A DNA stretch of 64,000 nt from Diogma glabrata (taxonomy: Eukaryota; Arthropoda; Insecta; Diptera; Cylindrotomidae), in contig OY856188.1 of assembly GCA_963693315.1 (NCBI GenBank), forward strand, positions 269,385,114-269,449,113, in the 5' to 3' direction. Positions within the stretch are counted from its first letter, which is position 1, and each line of letters starts with the position of its first letter. Under the pieces are notes generated by a model. The model had not been told where the DNA came from, made no database searches, and saw only the letters and a program-made list of their open reading frames with translations. Position numbers and translations under genes: made by a program. Shown here in pieces: positions 12,305 through 23,648 of this stretch.

Positions 12305-12726
12305 AATAAATTTTTGACAATTATTAATGTCAAAATGATTGATTTATGGATTCAATAAATAATAGATGTCATTAGAAAACGTATATCAACCGTCATTTAT
12401 GTGTAAATTACACAAGATTGCTAAATGGAAAACCACACAAATGTATATAAATATAAAAGAAAACAATCCAACTACAAAATTGTTTTGTGGATTATGGAAT
12501 GTCACCAAAAGACTAGTGAAAACTTTAGAAAATTTAAAATATCATCCAATTCTAAAACCTTGAAAAATCAATTCAAAAACCTTGCAAAGTTTATTAATTT
12601 AAGACTTATACAGATAGAAATTTTAGCGTAGTTCTTTTAAATTGGGAATTTCTCGCGACCCCATGAAAAAGTCTAACGACCCCAGTTGGGGTCGCGACCC
12701 CTAGTTTAACAAACGCTGGTATAGAG

Positions 12727-13559
12727 GCTCTCAGTCTATTATCGATTCTTATTCGATTCTTATTTTTTGATGTGAATAAAACCTACCTCATTGGTAAATG
12801 TCAAAAAAAGAATTTGGAAAAAACCACATGAGCGTATGGTTTTATATGTGATAGAAAAAAAATTTTCATGTTTATGTTTATTAAAAATAATTCTAAAAAA
12901 GTTTCCACAGATGTTTAGGAATAAATTAATTAAAAAAAAAGTATAGTTGGTTGTGATGTGTCCTAGTGAATTTATTTAGAAAATAATCTCTTAATATTAG
13001 TTCAATTAAAAATAAATCTAAATTAAATATATAAAAAAAATTGTTATGTGTGTGTGTTTTGTCTTTAGTGCAAACTAACTTAATTAATATTATTTTAGCA
13101 ATTACAACCATAATTAAAAAACTTGTTTATTCGATTTTTTTGTTAATAGTTAGCCAAGGACTTTGGTAAGGTGTTATATTTACTTTGTTTATTAACTTGA
13201 TCAACCAAATAATTATAAACTAAAATTAAGCATGTGTATATAAAAAAGAAAAGAAATTAAAAATTTAATTCAATGAGAATCTGAGCCGTTAGCATTATTG
13301 ATTAAATTTCCATTTAACCCAGAATTATTCTGTATCCGTGCCGTTGCCCTTCGTGGTGATACATTTATCATATCTTAAAGTTTGAGTAGAGCGAAAATAA
13401 TTACTCGTAGATCAAAATTTTACTTATGTATAAAAATCCCGGTCATAGTTGTTTATTCCGTTTGTGCGCATGGTGAACTATTTGACCCTGTATGTTGATA
13501 AGGTTGTTATTCATGAATATTTAACGATAGCAACAATTTGGATCGGAGACGGAGGTACA
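12727..13559. other. AT-rich spacer, no gene
   Basis: Starts with the right half of the split promoter-like core (12727-12736) and an AATAAAA polyadenylation-like signal near 12775. The rest is AT-rich with no supportable reading frame. It could be the remainder of the repeat into which the hAT inserted. Confidence 0.45.
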
Positions 13560-14215
13560 TCTGATCATCATTATCCTGAGAATCAATTGTTTGATTCTTT
13601 CAACCACCAACTGAGATAAATCTGCTCATCAGTGCATAGAACCAAAATCCGTCAACTATGTTATTTCGACTCATCATTAACTGAACCAATATTTGTTCAT
13701 TTATTTCCAAATATTAGTGGCGATATAACTACGCTTCATCATTGCATGGAACAGTAATTGCTTAACAGGTTCAAATACAAACTGTGATACTGTTTCTTTT
13801 CGACTCATCATTAAATAAACCAATATTTGTTCAATTATTTCAAATATTAGCTGTGATACAATTTCAGCTCAACAGTGCATAGCACATTATCTGCTTAATT
13901 ATTTAAAACACCAACTATGATATGGCTTTTCGTCTTTGACTGACACCTTAATGGCGTCATTATTTCATATACCAACTGTGATATTGCTGTGCATCATTAA
14001 AGATACCAATATTTGTTCGATTATTTCAAATACCAACTGTGATACTGCATTTCGGCTCATCATTAAATAAATCATTAATTGTTCAATTATTTCCAATACC
14101 AGCTGTGATACTGCATTTCGGCTCATCATTAAATAAATCAATATTTGTTTCATTATTTCAACTAACAACTGTGATCCACCTGCACATCACTGCTTAGAAC
14201 AATATTTGTTAATTA
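13560..14215. repeat. Diverged satellite-like array, about 66-bp units
   Basis: Roughly nine or ten imperfect tandem units, each containing AACTGTGATACTGC, a CGGCTCATCATTAAATAAA-type phrase, CAATATTTGTTCAATTATTT and CAAATACCA. The last three units (13970-14165) are the best conserved. The repetitive minus-strand frame at 13965-14168 is a by-product. No flanking duplications were found. Confidence 0.8.
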
Positions 14216-14305
14216 TTTGAACTCCGGGCGAGATGATCGGCTGATATAAGGGAAGGATAGCGACAACGAAGCAACGATACAACGAAGCAACTTAAAAGTC
14301 AAGTT

Positions 14306-15845
14306 AAAAAAGTCAGACAAGTGCGAATAAAATTCGCTCGTCAAGGGTTCCGTGAATGTAAAGAAAACAATATCAAAATAATTAACATAAAGTTGTGTTG
14401 TAAAGGGTTTATATTGCCAGACCATAGACTAATAAAAAATAAATGGTTCGTCGTAAATATCGATAGTAAATGTCAATCTCATCTAAATTGATCAAAATGA
14501 TATAAAAAATATTGCTTAAGGTTACTTGTTATCCATAGCTGTTTATGGTAGCTAAGGAACAACTCAATTCTGTTAATCAACAGGGGTTGAGTGGTGGTAA
14601 CACTAAAAATGGGACTTTTTTGACAATAATTCAAAAACTGTGCTTGGAAAGATTCTAAAAAAAATTGTAATGTTTCTTAACTTTGGTGTTCTTTCAAATG
14701 ACACCCCACTCATGTAAGCCAAAAAACATTTTTTTCACCCTTCCCCACTCCCATCCCCTAAATACATACAAATAAAATCACTTGAGGCTTCGCTGTATTT
14801 TTCGTTAAGGGTTTATCAAATTTCCTATCTCTCTGAATTTTTTCAAATGTTTATGTCAATCAACGAAGAAACGTATAGGGGAGAGGACCAACTTTTTGTT
14901 GCATTTTTTTGAGAATAATTCAAAAACGGTGCATCGCAAAATTCTAAAAAATATCGTGATGTTTCTTAATGTTGGTGCTCTCTTTCAAATGACACTCCCT
15001 CCACTCATGCAAGCCAAAAAACCTTTTTTTCACTCTTCCCTACTCCTCTCCCCTTAACACATAGAAATAAAATCACTTGAAGCTCCGCTATATTTTTCGT
15101 TAAAGGTTTATCAAATTTCCTATCTCTATGAATTTTTTCAAATTTTTTTGTCAATCAACGAAGAAACGTATGCCGTCCTTATTTTTAGACACTACCCCAC
15201 GTCGGGGTGGGGGGGGGGTACCAACATTTTGTTGCACTTCTTTTAGAATAATTCAAAAACGGTGAATCGTAAAATTCTAAAAAAAATTGTAATGTTTCTT
15301 AATTTTTGTGCTCTTTCAAATGACACCCCTACTTGACCGAGTTTTAAATGGTGTATTTACCCCTTCTCATATCCTCCCCCTTAATAAATATAATTATTAG
15401 TATTTGGTACTTTACTATATTTTTCTTTAAAACTTACTAATTTTTCTATCATTCAAAATACTTTTTTAGATTTTCGAATACTTAGGCTCGGAGTTAATCG
15501 AGGAAAGAAAACATACAGAAAACACCATTATACAAACAATTACACAAAAAATGATGGGGTGTAAAATTCCAAAATACGTTTTTTAGAAATACTGTAGTGA
15601 AGCCCTTTCATATAATACCCTACTTGACTCGATATAAAAATGTATTTTCTCAAAGGCCTCACATCGTAGCCCTGTTAATCAAACGAAAACCATTTTATTT
15701 ATTTTTCAACTCCTCATTTTGTGTGAACAGATTTGTTTTATACACATGCCAAATTTCAGGTTCATTGGATTTATACTTTATAGTAAACGAGATAATCGAT
15801 ATAATACCAATAGTGTTCCGTATAAAAAACGGAACCCTAAAAACA
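14306..15845 (+). mobile_element. Element A: 5' hairpin, internal array, 3' CGGAACCCTAAAAA
   Basis: Begins AGTCAGACAAGTGCGAATAA, with the small palindrome GCGAAT/ATTCGC at 14323-14337, then GGGTTCCGT at 14345-14353. Ends with ACGGAACCC at 15829-15837 followed by TAAAAAC, so the ends carry a 9-bp inverted GGGTTCCGT. Element B at 48975-51490 has the same opening and ending. Positions 14380-14575 also resemble 56865-57020. The interior holds three copies of a roughly 290-330-bp repeat. No transposase frame is visible. I believe repeats with these ends are widespread in insects, but I cannot name the class. Confidence 0.65.
14625..15480 (+). repeat. Three tandem about 290-330-bp repeats in element A
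   Basis: Each copy starts AATAATTCAAAAACNG (14625, 14914 and 15247) and passes through CTAAAAAAAATTGTAATGTT, TTTCAAATGACACCCC, a CCCTTCCCC-type block and TATTTTTCGTTAA. The third copy is more diverged and is preceded by a G-run (about 15206-15219). The same ordered phrases occur in the array of element B and in a single diverged copy at 27585-27840. Confidence 0.8.
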
Positions 15846-17625
15846 GGAGAAGTACCTACGGGGACTGCTTAAGAACTATTTAGGGTGATTTTCGCCGAGT
15901 TGTAGTAAATTCACCACATTGCTAGATCTGCTGTCTGATTCTTTTAGTGATGTTTCTTAAGGATAATATATTTTTCGCATATCAAGAAACGCCAGGCACT
16001 CGAAAAGAATCTCAAAAGTTCTTCAAAAACGCCATTTCAAACTACTAATCCTACATGCCAACGTATAAATCTAATAAATATGAGGTGACAAATACAAATA
16101 ACAATTAGACTATATTGTAATAAACAGACATCTTCACGGCATTCAGACTTTCTACAATTTTATCAGCTAGTCTAACTATCCCGGACATAAACGCTTATGA
16201 ATTATAATAATAGTGAAACTCAGGACTTTGAAAGACAAATCATTAGTGCAGGAAACATTTTGTGGACTGTTTAAAATTTTATTTATTTTATAATTTCCAT
16301 CGCTTCTTGGAAAGAGTAAGACAAGCTACCACAGGGCTTTATTTTTGCAAAATTATTATTGGTCACGTTCAGCAAGTAACGGTTTAGTTGCTTGCTCTAC
16401 ATATATATACTGGTTCATAAGAAACTCGTTTTGGACGTTCAGAGATCAACGTCATTATTTATTAGTGAAACGCCGAGGAATATATTACGAACTTTCCGAA
16501 ACGAGCATCCCTACGACAGCTTTAAGGCTGAAATCAACTGTTCTGTAGACTGCAGCAACAAACTGCATAAGGTAATCTGGTAAACCATTTTAATTAAGAG
16601 GAATACTACTTTGGCTACATAGTATTGCCTTTCCAAACTTTTTTCAGATACTGGGTTCAAAACTGCTAATCTTTTCATAGAATAATGATAACACACCCAA
16701 AAAAATTCGGGTCTACATGTAGTATCTTAACGAGATGACTGATCAGCTCATCGTTGATCAGCTCAACAGTGAATCTTATGTCACCAAGTCACCAAGTATG
16801 TCAAGTTTATTAAAACAAGCAACTACACGCACAAACGAGATTTGACAAGAAGACATGACACATGTGTGATAGCTAGACAATTTTCAGATTTAAATATCTA
16901 GGTGTTCGAATATTTAGGTGCTTATATAGTTAACGGACCCAGTAACGTAAGCCATTCGGCTAATCCAGAGGAGACTGAAATAGAAAAAAACGAGCCATGA
17001 AATCAATGGAAAAAATTGAAAGTTTTTTTAAAATTTCTAAAATGGCTGGTTTCATTTAAGTTTTTATGAAATATTATTTTCGTAATATTAAATTGATAAA
17101 TTTTAATTTATTTTCATCTAAAATTATCAGCGAAAGAAAATTTTTAAGAAAGATAATAAAAACAAATGGGACTTTTTAAAAATTAATATTAGTAATTTTA
17201 AAAAATTATTATATTTTTTTAAATTTTTGTTTGCCTTGTTTCATGTCGGTTTACTGATATTTAAATTAATTTTTTATAATATTAAGAAAACCATGGAAAT
17301 TTAATACTATTTTCTACGCATGTCACATATTTAAAATTAAATTTTTTGATTTCTAATATTTTTTTAAAAATCATATCATTTACAAAATGGCTGAAAAATG
17401 TACGCATTATTTATAAATACAATCAAACACATACATTTTCAATTTCCAACTTAAATCTACAACCACTATCTTCATGTTTGAAAATGTTTGTGTGCTTTGA
17501 TGAATCATTCAATGGAATGATTTAAAAGTGTAATTATCATAAAATTTTATTGAATGAATTAAATTAAAGAATATAATTTTATGAAATATATGCACTGAAA
17601 AAAATATGTTCTATTTCCAATCGAA
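15846..17625. other. AT-rich intergenic DNA
   Basis: No gene supportable. Overlapping short frames at 16345-16696 on both strands show no recognisable family. A short direct repeat with TGATCAGCTCA lies near 16738-16768. Confidence 0.5.
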
Positions 17626-17748
17626 ATGCAGTGGTCTAAACCTCGCCGTGGGGGCAGATATGACGAATCGAGCTCCGAAACTGATTCAACAGCTGTACAT
17701 GATGTAATTGAGAAAATAAAGTGTTACATGCAATTTAACAGTGAATAA
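17626..17748 (+). CDS. Possible 40-codon small ORF, product unknown
   Basis: ATG at 17626 opens a 40-codon frame ending at TAA 17746-17748. It encodes a basic start (MQWSKPRRGGR) followed by an acidic serine-rich stretch (YDESSSETDSTAVHD). It is reported because its middle is the left arm of an inverted repeat whose other arm, read on the opposite strand, encodes a similar peptide (RYDELNSEIDSTVVQ). It may be a relic of an inverted duplication of a coding segment rather than a live gene. No homologue is recognised. Confidence 0.2.
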   Translation: MQWSKPRRGGRYDESSSETDSTAVHDVIEKIKCYMQFNSE

Positions 17749-17861
17749 AGTACTATATTTAATTTTCACACTATAAATATTACGTACGGTTGCCTCAACT
17801 ACACCGTTCTGTACCTGTACAACTGTTGAATCAATTTCGGAGTTCAATTCATCATATCTGC
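17654..17861. repeat. Inverted repeat, 46-bp arms, 116-bp spacer
   Basis: Arms 17654-17699 and 17816-17861 match as reverse complements with a handful of transitions (GCAGATATGAYGAATYGARC, then TCCGAAAYTGATTCAACAG). Most differences fall at positions that are mild or silent in the peptide frame, hence the coding suspicion above. It could alternatively be a small foldback element. Confidence 0.8.
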
Positions 17862-18983
17862 TCATATAATGGCATTAATAAACCTATTCCCAAATTCATA
17901 AAATTAAACTTTTAATATCTGTGTATAAAGTTCAAATCCAAAAGTTATTTTATTCCCATGAATACAATTCTAATTTCTTTTACTATCCTTATAAGAGTAA
18001 ATTAATTTTCCAATTATAATAAAAATTATAAATCTCAAGAGACTGTTATCAAATGATGCTTTTACGATTTTGAAAACCAGTAAATGTAATCTCTGATTAA
18101 AATCATATAAGCATCAAATCACCTCATCTTTATATAACTTTATATAAATATTCTTCGTTTTACGTCTTCTTCCACACAGTTTTGACAGTGAGGATATAAG
18201 AAGGAAAAACCGTTATATAAATTCATTTAAGATTATTAGATTACCGTGATCATATTTTCGGGTGTTTGTTTATTTTATAAATAGTGACAAATTGATTTTC
18301 TTCATTTAAAAAATCTAGGACGATTCGTAGTAAAAAAGAAATTTAAAACCAATGTCGGGTTGTTGAATTTACGATTTTTTTAAGGTACAAAGTGTTATAG
18401 GAGTGGTATTAATCTGAGTTTTAAAATAAGCAAATTATTCATATGTCAAAGCTATGCCTCTCAGCCTCTAAGCCTCTCAGAAAAACAGGTTCGCGTCGTT
18501 TTATAATAAAAACGTTAAGATTTTAGATTACATTCAATAATATTAAAAAAATTATACAGATTTTTTGTTCGTATTACAAATTGTTTTGTTTTTCGGCATT
18601 TGATTTTATGAGAGAAATAATAACACAATTGTGGTAGTTTTTATAATGAATTTTAAATCAAACTTTGTACAGCAGAGCACTCTTCGTTTACCAACCTTAA
18701 GGGCGGTTGGGACTCTCTTGTATATTTATCAAAACACTAGTCAAGAAAATACGTGGCACGCGTGCCAGAATTGGCACGTTTAAAAAAATATCTCACACGG
18801 CCGATTATTTAAGTCAAATAATAAAGTTTCAGTACCGTGAAAGTGAAATGATGAACGTTTGGTGAGATCAGTTTTTGATGATTTGAAAATGTTTCTTTTA
18901 ATTTTTGATTGACAGATATGACAACCCCTGTAAGCGGCATGCGGTATGCATACAATTTTGCCATTTGAATTTAAAACAATTTT
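17862..18983. other. AT-rich DNA with one perfect 14-bp palindrome
   Basis: No gene seen. TGGCACGCGTGCCA at 18754-18767 is a perfect palindrome followed by a partial repeat TTGGCACG (18771-18778). GC-rich palindromes of this kind occur in the subterminal DNA of some hAT elements, but no terminal repeats were found here to support that. Confidence 0.45.
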
Positions 18984-19138
18984 GCCATTTTGTAATGATT
19001 GTTTTCACAATCAAGTAGTGAGCACATTCCGATAGTTATCTAGTCGGTGGAACAGGAACAGCTCAATACCTATAAGCCTCTCAGCATTATCTCCCACTTT
19101 ATGCCTATATAACACGCGACGAACACTCTGTCATCCCT
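18984..19138 (-). repeat. Left arm of an about 155-bp inverted repeat (LTR-like)
   Basis: This arm is the reverse complement of 20639-20796 with roughly 10% differences. It contains TGATTGTTTTCACAATCAAG, GAGCACATTCCG, CGGTGGAACAGG and TATATAACACGCGACGAA. It is followed at 19143-19158 by CCCTGTTTCGGCGCCA, the 3' end sequence of a tRNA-Lys. See the right arm for interpretation as LTR remnants. Confidence 0.8.
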
Positions 19139-19589
19139 CACTCCCTGTTTCGGCGCCATCTGTAACGCCTGTTGGTGGTTGAGATAATTATGGTTTGTGA
19201 GTAAACCAATTAAAGTAACATCATCAACACAGATGCTCTCAACGCATGCACAGCATTATTTTTTTTCTATGGAAACAAGTTGTGTTGTTGCTTATACTTT
19301 TTTTACGAAATAATATTATTGGGTGGGAAACAGGTTGTGAAGGAAATGAGTGAATGTCATTCTGGTTTTGTTGTGATGTCGAAGAAATGAGAATTATTTT
19401 CTTTTGAATTGGTTATGTTTGGGAGAAGATGTACGGAGCGGCGAATAGATGGTGGGGTGGGTGAGAGTTGTTTTGAAAGAGATCAATCGGCAGAGAGCTG
19501 GAGGTAAGTTAATGTGATGAGTTGGATGAGGATGAAAAATCAGAAAGTGGTTGGAGTTCGACTAAGATACGTATGTGTGTATGTAATTA

Positions 19590-19930
19590 ATCCAGTTATG
19601 CTGGCACATCAATTTATACACTGCCTTCAACATTTTATATGCGTTAGTACATGTGATGCTGTAAAACTAATTCATATGCTACATCCATCATTCTGAAATA
19701 TTAATTGAAACATTGCATTCAACGTTTTATGTGCATCATGCTGAAATAATAATAAATACATCCCATCCCACAGTTCATCTACAGTTGATTCATGTTACGC
19801 TGTGATGTTCATTGACACGTCATATTTTAATATTTTATATTTAATTCAGTTACGCTGAAACATCAATTTATACATTGCATTCAACATTTTATATGCATTA
19901 TGCTGAAATATTAATTTTTCTACTCCTATC
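19590..19930. repeat. Degenerate tandem array within the inverted repeat
   Basis: Recurring phrases GCTGAAACATCAATTTATAC, TTGCATTCAACATTTTATAT and TGCATNATGCTGAAAT occur at about 19600, 19700 and 19850. Spacing is irregular and copies are diverged. The composition resembles the arrays at 13.6 and 45.3 kb, though the units are not obviously homologous. Confidence 0.6.
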
Positions 19931-20232
19931 ACAGTAAATTATAGATTACATCACACTATCCATGACATGTAAATTGATTATTTCAAATAGCGTACGGTAA
20001 GTAAAAAAAAGGGTGCGGTAATGGATTTTCATATATATATATTACTGCACGCTTTTAATAAAAAGAAAAATTTTTATTTAAAGAAAAATTTGATTTTTAA
20101 AAATTAAATATTTCAATTCATTGTTACACAGAATAATGTTAAGCCTACCACAATTTGTAAACTATTTGCATTTAATTTATAATTAGTAGTTCATTTTTTC
20201 AAGTAATTATATGCGTTTGGGCATTAAAACAA

Positions 20233-20387
20233 AGTCGTAGAAAAAGTATATAACAAATCTCGAGTTGTAAAGCATTTTCCAAGCTCGTGAAGATAATGCA
20301 CTCGACGCTACGCGTCTCGTGCGCAAAATTTTCCCTCGCATGTAAAATGCTATTTACAACTCCAGATATGTAATATACTATTTTAGT
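20233..20387. repeat. Snapback element H1
   Basis: An imperfect palindrome. The outer arms (AGAAAAAGTATATAACAAAT and, reversed, ACTAAAATAGTATATTACAT), the middle arms (GAGTTGTAAAGCATTTT) and the inner arms pair up to a GC-rich apex (TCGACGCTACGCGTCTCG, about 20304-20321). It shares its tip sequence, but not its arms, with elements at 23502, 24925, 25340 and 42989. Confidence 0.8.
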
Positions 20388-20638
20388 CTATGTTATCCTG
20401 TAATGTATTGATTTATTCGCCGCATCCTGTGTCTACTATACACTGCATCCAAAGGATATATTACATCCCGCCATCCATCAAGATCCAGAAAGGGTTCGTT
20501 TAATATAAACTTTTATATACATTTTTTATGAATACCGATTTGAAATAAACCTAAACATATATGTATGACGATTTCTGAATGTACTGAATTTTTTTTTGAG
20601 GTTGAACTAGCGCATAGAATGCATTAGGCTCGTGAAGC

Positions 20639-20796
20639 GAGGGATAACAGAGTATTCGTCGCGTGTTATATAGGCGAAGAGTGGGAAGTAATGCTGAGTG
20701 GCTTATAGGTATTGAACTGACCCTGTTCCACCGATTAGATAACTAGCGGAATGTGCTCAGTACTTGATTGTGAAAACAATCATAACAAAATGGCGC
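20639..20796 (+). repeat. Right arm of the inverted repeat (LTR-like)
   Basis: Reverse-complement partner of 18984-19138. It ends AACAATCATAACA-AAA immediately before a tRNA-Lys-complementary sequence at 20791. An LTR 3' end followed by a primer-binding site is the layout of the 5' end of a retrovirus-like LTR retrotransposon, so this arm is best read as a partial 5' LTR on the + strand. No gag or pol is visible downstream. Confidence 0.55.
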
Positions 20797-20808
20797 CGAA
20801 ACAGGGAC
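20791..20808 (+). promoter_or_regulatory. Candidate tRNA-Lys primer-binding site
   Basis: TGGCGCCGAAACAGGGAC is complementary to the 3' end of a tRNA-Lys-type molecule (it begins TGG, complementary to CCA). Complementarity seems to continue into TTGAACCCGGG, which fits the T-loop. It follows the LTR-like arm by three A residues. Alternatively it is a fragment of a tRNA or tRNA-derived gene. The mirror copy at 19143-19158 supports a retroelement origin. Confidence 0.55.
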
Positions 20809-20829
20809 TTGAACCCGGGAGCCTTGGAT

Positions 20830-21495
20830 TTTGTTGAACTGTAAATTAATTTTAATTATATATATACTGTTGTTCGTACAGTCAAAATTTTGGTAATAAA
20901 ACGTCTTTTAAAATGAAATACTGAGTGTTAAAGGAGGGATATTCTTGTTCTAAAATTTTAAAAAATTACTGTTACTTTGAAATTGTTGATGCATCGTCTT
21001 AGTTGACCAGAGATGGTTGAGTATTTTTTAAGGGTAGTTTTTTGTACGAAGGCGTTTTGTATTTAGTTTGAAAAAAGAGATTGAAGAAATATTCACTTTT
21101 AAAGTAAATTGAATGGGCACAAATTGTCCAAAAGCTGCTGCTGTATTTTACTATCCACATTAAGTGGACGTCACTATGAAACAAGACCATAAGTCAACTT
21201 TAGATGATCTTGGAATTAATCCACCACTTTGAGACAGTCATTAAAAATATTAAAACTCAATCATGCTCGATTGCATTTAGACTATAAGCACTAATATTTC
21301 TCTTGCACTTAGGAGGTTTCAATGAAGGTTCGTTTTAAAAAATTTGATGTCAGTTGTTTCTCTTTAATTACGACTCGTTGTCATTCAATGAAGACGCTTT
21401 AGCCTGCTTTTGCTCTGGATATTTACTACATTACAATAACTTTGATCTCAGCAAATTACTTCAGAGAAGCAAAGACGTGAATTTTTTTAATTGGT
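20830..21495. other. AT-rich DNA, no gene
   Basis: Nothing recognisable. If the LTR/PBS reading upstream is right, this would be where gag begins, but no gag-like frame is present. Confidence 0.45.
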
Positions 21496-23093
21496 GTTCT
21501 AACTACAGATGTAAAGGTAATATTACCCATGGTAAAATTACCGGTAAAATTGGTAATATTACGTAATATTACTTGGGCTTGGTAAAATTGGTATTAATAA
21601 AAATAAAATTTTATTAACCTTTGTTTAAATAAAAATCAAAGTTTTTGCTCTTTTTGTGGAATTACAGAATATTTATTACAACAACAAGAATATTTATCAC
21701 AACAAGAAGCCTAGATCTTAGTCCAAAATGCATCTGAGGTATTGAACACTTTTTCAAACAGCTGTAGATTGAGGCCATCCAAGGTTATTGATTCCAGTAA
21801 ATCATTTCATTTCAGACGATATGCAGTTCGGCTCAGCAGTATGTCTTTGTGCAGTACCCACTGGTGAGCAACTGATACGAATAAAAGAGTAAATATTTTG
21901 CATTTCATCGGTACACTGCGGTGAACTGTTTTTCAATTGCAGTGCGTGGTGTGACAGATCGAGTGAGTTAAAAAGATTCTGTTGGAAAAACAAAATGCTT
22001 CGTTTGGCTCTATAGCAGTTGCGGTATAGACGGATTTCTATATTATTTCTTTACTTTGAATGCTAGATTGAATAATTTGGTGAAGTTCGTAAATGCCTTT
22101 TTTGTTGGCCGAATGCATAGTTCGTTTTTTCACAAATCGTGATTCTTATATAGTAAGTTAGAATATTTGGAAATAATTTGAAAGTAATTTGGTTCGATTT
22201 GCAATTTTACTTTAATCGAAGCAGCAACAGCAGCAGATCGATGGAATTCCCAAACGGTTAAGAACACACAACGCAACGAAACATTATCAGCCCTTCATTG
22301 TAAATTTTTGTTTCGAGTTTGAGAAAAAAATATTTTAGCCATTTGCCTTTTATATTTTTCCCATGAATGAAACAATGAAACAATGCACGAATTAGATTTT
22401 GATTGTTGCCCGCGTAATTAATGTATCTATCCCATCGTCGATTGTGGCATATGTGAAGTGACACGTCACACGTTTAATGCCGTTGACAATTATCAATGCT
22501 GAAAAAACGTTGAACCGGGCTCATTTTCCAACCACATGCGTTGAAAGTGGCATTTCTGTAGATTGGGATGCATCGCATATAGTTTGAACATATATTAAAT
22601 TTCAATGAATATGCTTGGTTTTCTGTAGACTCACTTTTTGAATTTGTGCCATTCAAATGTTTTTATATTTCCATTTCATGTGTAATACTAATACGTAAAC
22701 ATTTTCGAATATAGTATTGTCCTTACAAACGCAAAACTTCGACGTAACAGTGAAGAAAGCAGTCATCATTGTAGCCAGTTGGTCCAGAATTTGTTCCATT
22801 TTTGCAGATGTGCAAACAACGTGTTGTCCATTTTCCAGATGTACTGCTTAATATGAACAACAGCCGATTTTCGTTCATTTTTTAGATACAAAAGAATTTT
22901 CCAATGCTGATAATGTATATTCCTGTCTATAAAAACTCTGTGAGTAAGCATATTTAACTCCATAAAAATATCTTTGATTTGCATCTAATGTTTTTGTATA
23001 CTATATAGAAATGATTGTGATATAGTCGTACATTTTGAATTAATTAAAAATGCAACCATAATTTAATTTTTTCTATTTTGCGTCTAAAATAAA

Positions 23094-23127
23094 GTCATTT
23101 CGATACCCAAATGCGTATCGAAATGAC
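23094..23127. repeat. Perfect 13-bp-arm hairpin
   Basis: GTCATTTCGATAC and GTATCGAAATGAC are exact reverse complements separated by 8 nt (CCAAATGC), within the interior of the hAT-like element. Confidence 0.8.
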
Positions 23128-23501
23128 CTTCATTAAGATACGCAAAGTTTTGTTTTTCAAGGTTGGTCACATTGGTCATACAAACGTCAGTGAAAGTTAA
23201 AACGAATAATTATATAAATAAAATTATTCTTATTAATTAATCTTATTATTAAAAAATAATCTAAATTAGTGTTAAATATTTTAATTAATTAAAATAATTA
23301 ATAATACTAACAAAATATCAAATTGACTATATTTCAATAAAATACACATTTTATGAAAGCTAGTTTTGCAACAAAAAAATATATAGAAATATGATGAAAC
23401 GCAGAGCTTACTATTTTGAATTGAAATTTTTAGAAATTTTCTTTAAAACATTAAAACATAAAAAATATTTTTTAAAATTTCAAGACAAAAAATGCAAAAT
23501 A

Positions 23502-23648
23502 GAAAAAATAGTATAAAAAACTCGTTCCATAAGACGTTTTATCGCACTTATCCTTTAGAAAACTCCCCGCTGCGCGGGTCGTTTTCTAAACAGATTGCGT
23601 GCGATAAAATCGTCGATTATGAAACTAGTTTCTTAATATACTATTTTG
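23502..23648. repeat. Snapback element H2
   Basis: Arms pair from the tip (AAAAAATAGTATAAAAAACT, with reversed right end ATCAAAATAGTATATTAAG) through CCATAAGACGTTTTATCGCA to AGAAAACTCCCCGC and the apex CCCGCTGCGCGGG (about 23566-23578). Its arms are unrelated to those of H1 or H3, but tip and layout match. It is nested in the hAT-like element's right subterminal region. Confidence 0.8.

Larger units (their letters stand above)
9180..12718 (-). mobile_element. hAT transposon (ZBED5/FAM200-like) with 8-bp TSD
   Basis: The element is bounded by inverted termini CAGCGGTTCTTAAACTTTT and CAGCGTTTGTTAAACTAGG (the latter read on the minus strand), both continuing into GCGACCCC. They match the hAT consensus CAGNGGTTCTCAAACTTTT. 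It is flanked by exact 8-bp direct repeats GTATAGAG at 9172-9179 and 12719-12726, the hAT hallmark. The transposase remnant is on the minus strand. A second element is nested at about 9519-11115. A related uninterrupted target occurs at 38653-38691. The copy is dead: the N-terminal coding part is unrecognisable and the rest is frameshifted. Confidence 0.92.
19139..20638. other. Interior between the inverted LTR-like arms
   Basis: Holds a tandem array (19590-19930), a snapback element (20233-20387) and AT-rich sequence. A GT-rich stretch with GGTGGGGTGGGTGAGAG and then GGAGGTAAGT (about 19450-19510) looks like an exon-donor junction but has no supportable coding frame. A weak hairpin (GTGCGGTAAT/ATTACTGCAC) lies at about 20012-20049. 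Confidence 0.5.

Noticed and set aside
20791..20830. A tRNA-Lys gene on the minus strand
   Set aside because: Only a 3' acceptor/T-arm-like part is present. No anticodon or D arm follows, and the position beside an LTR-like arm fits a primer-binding site better.
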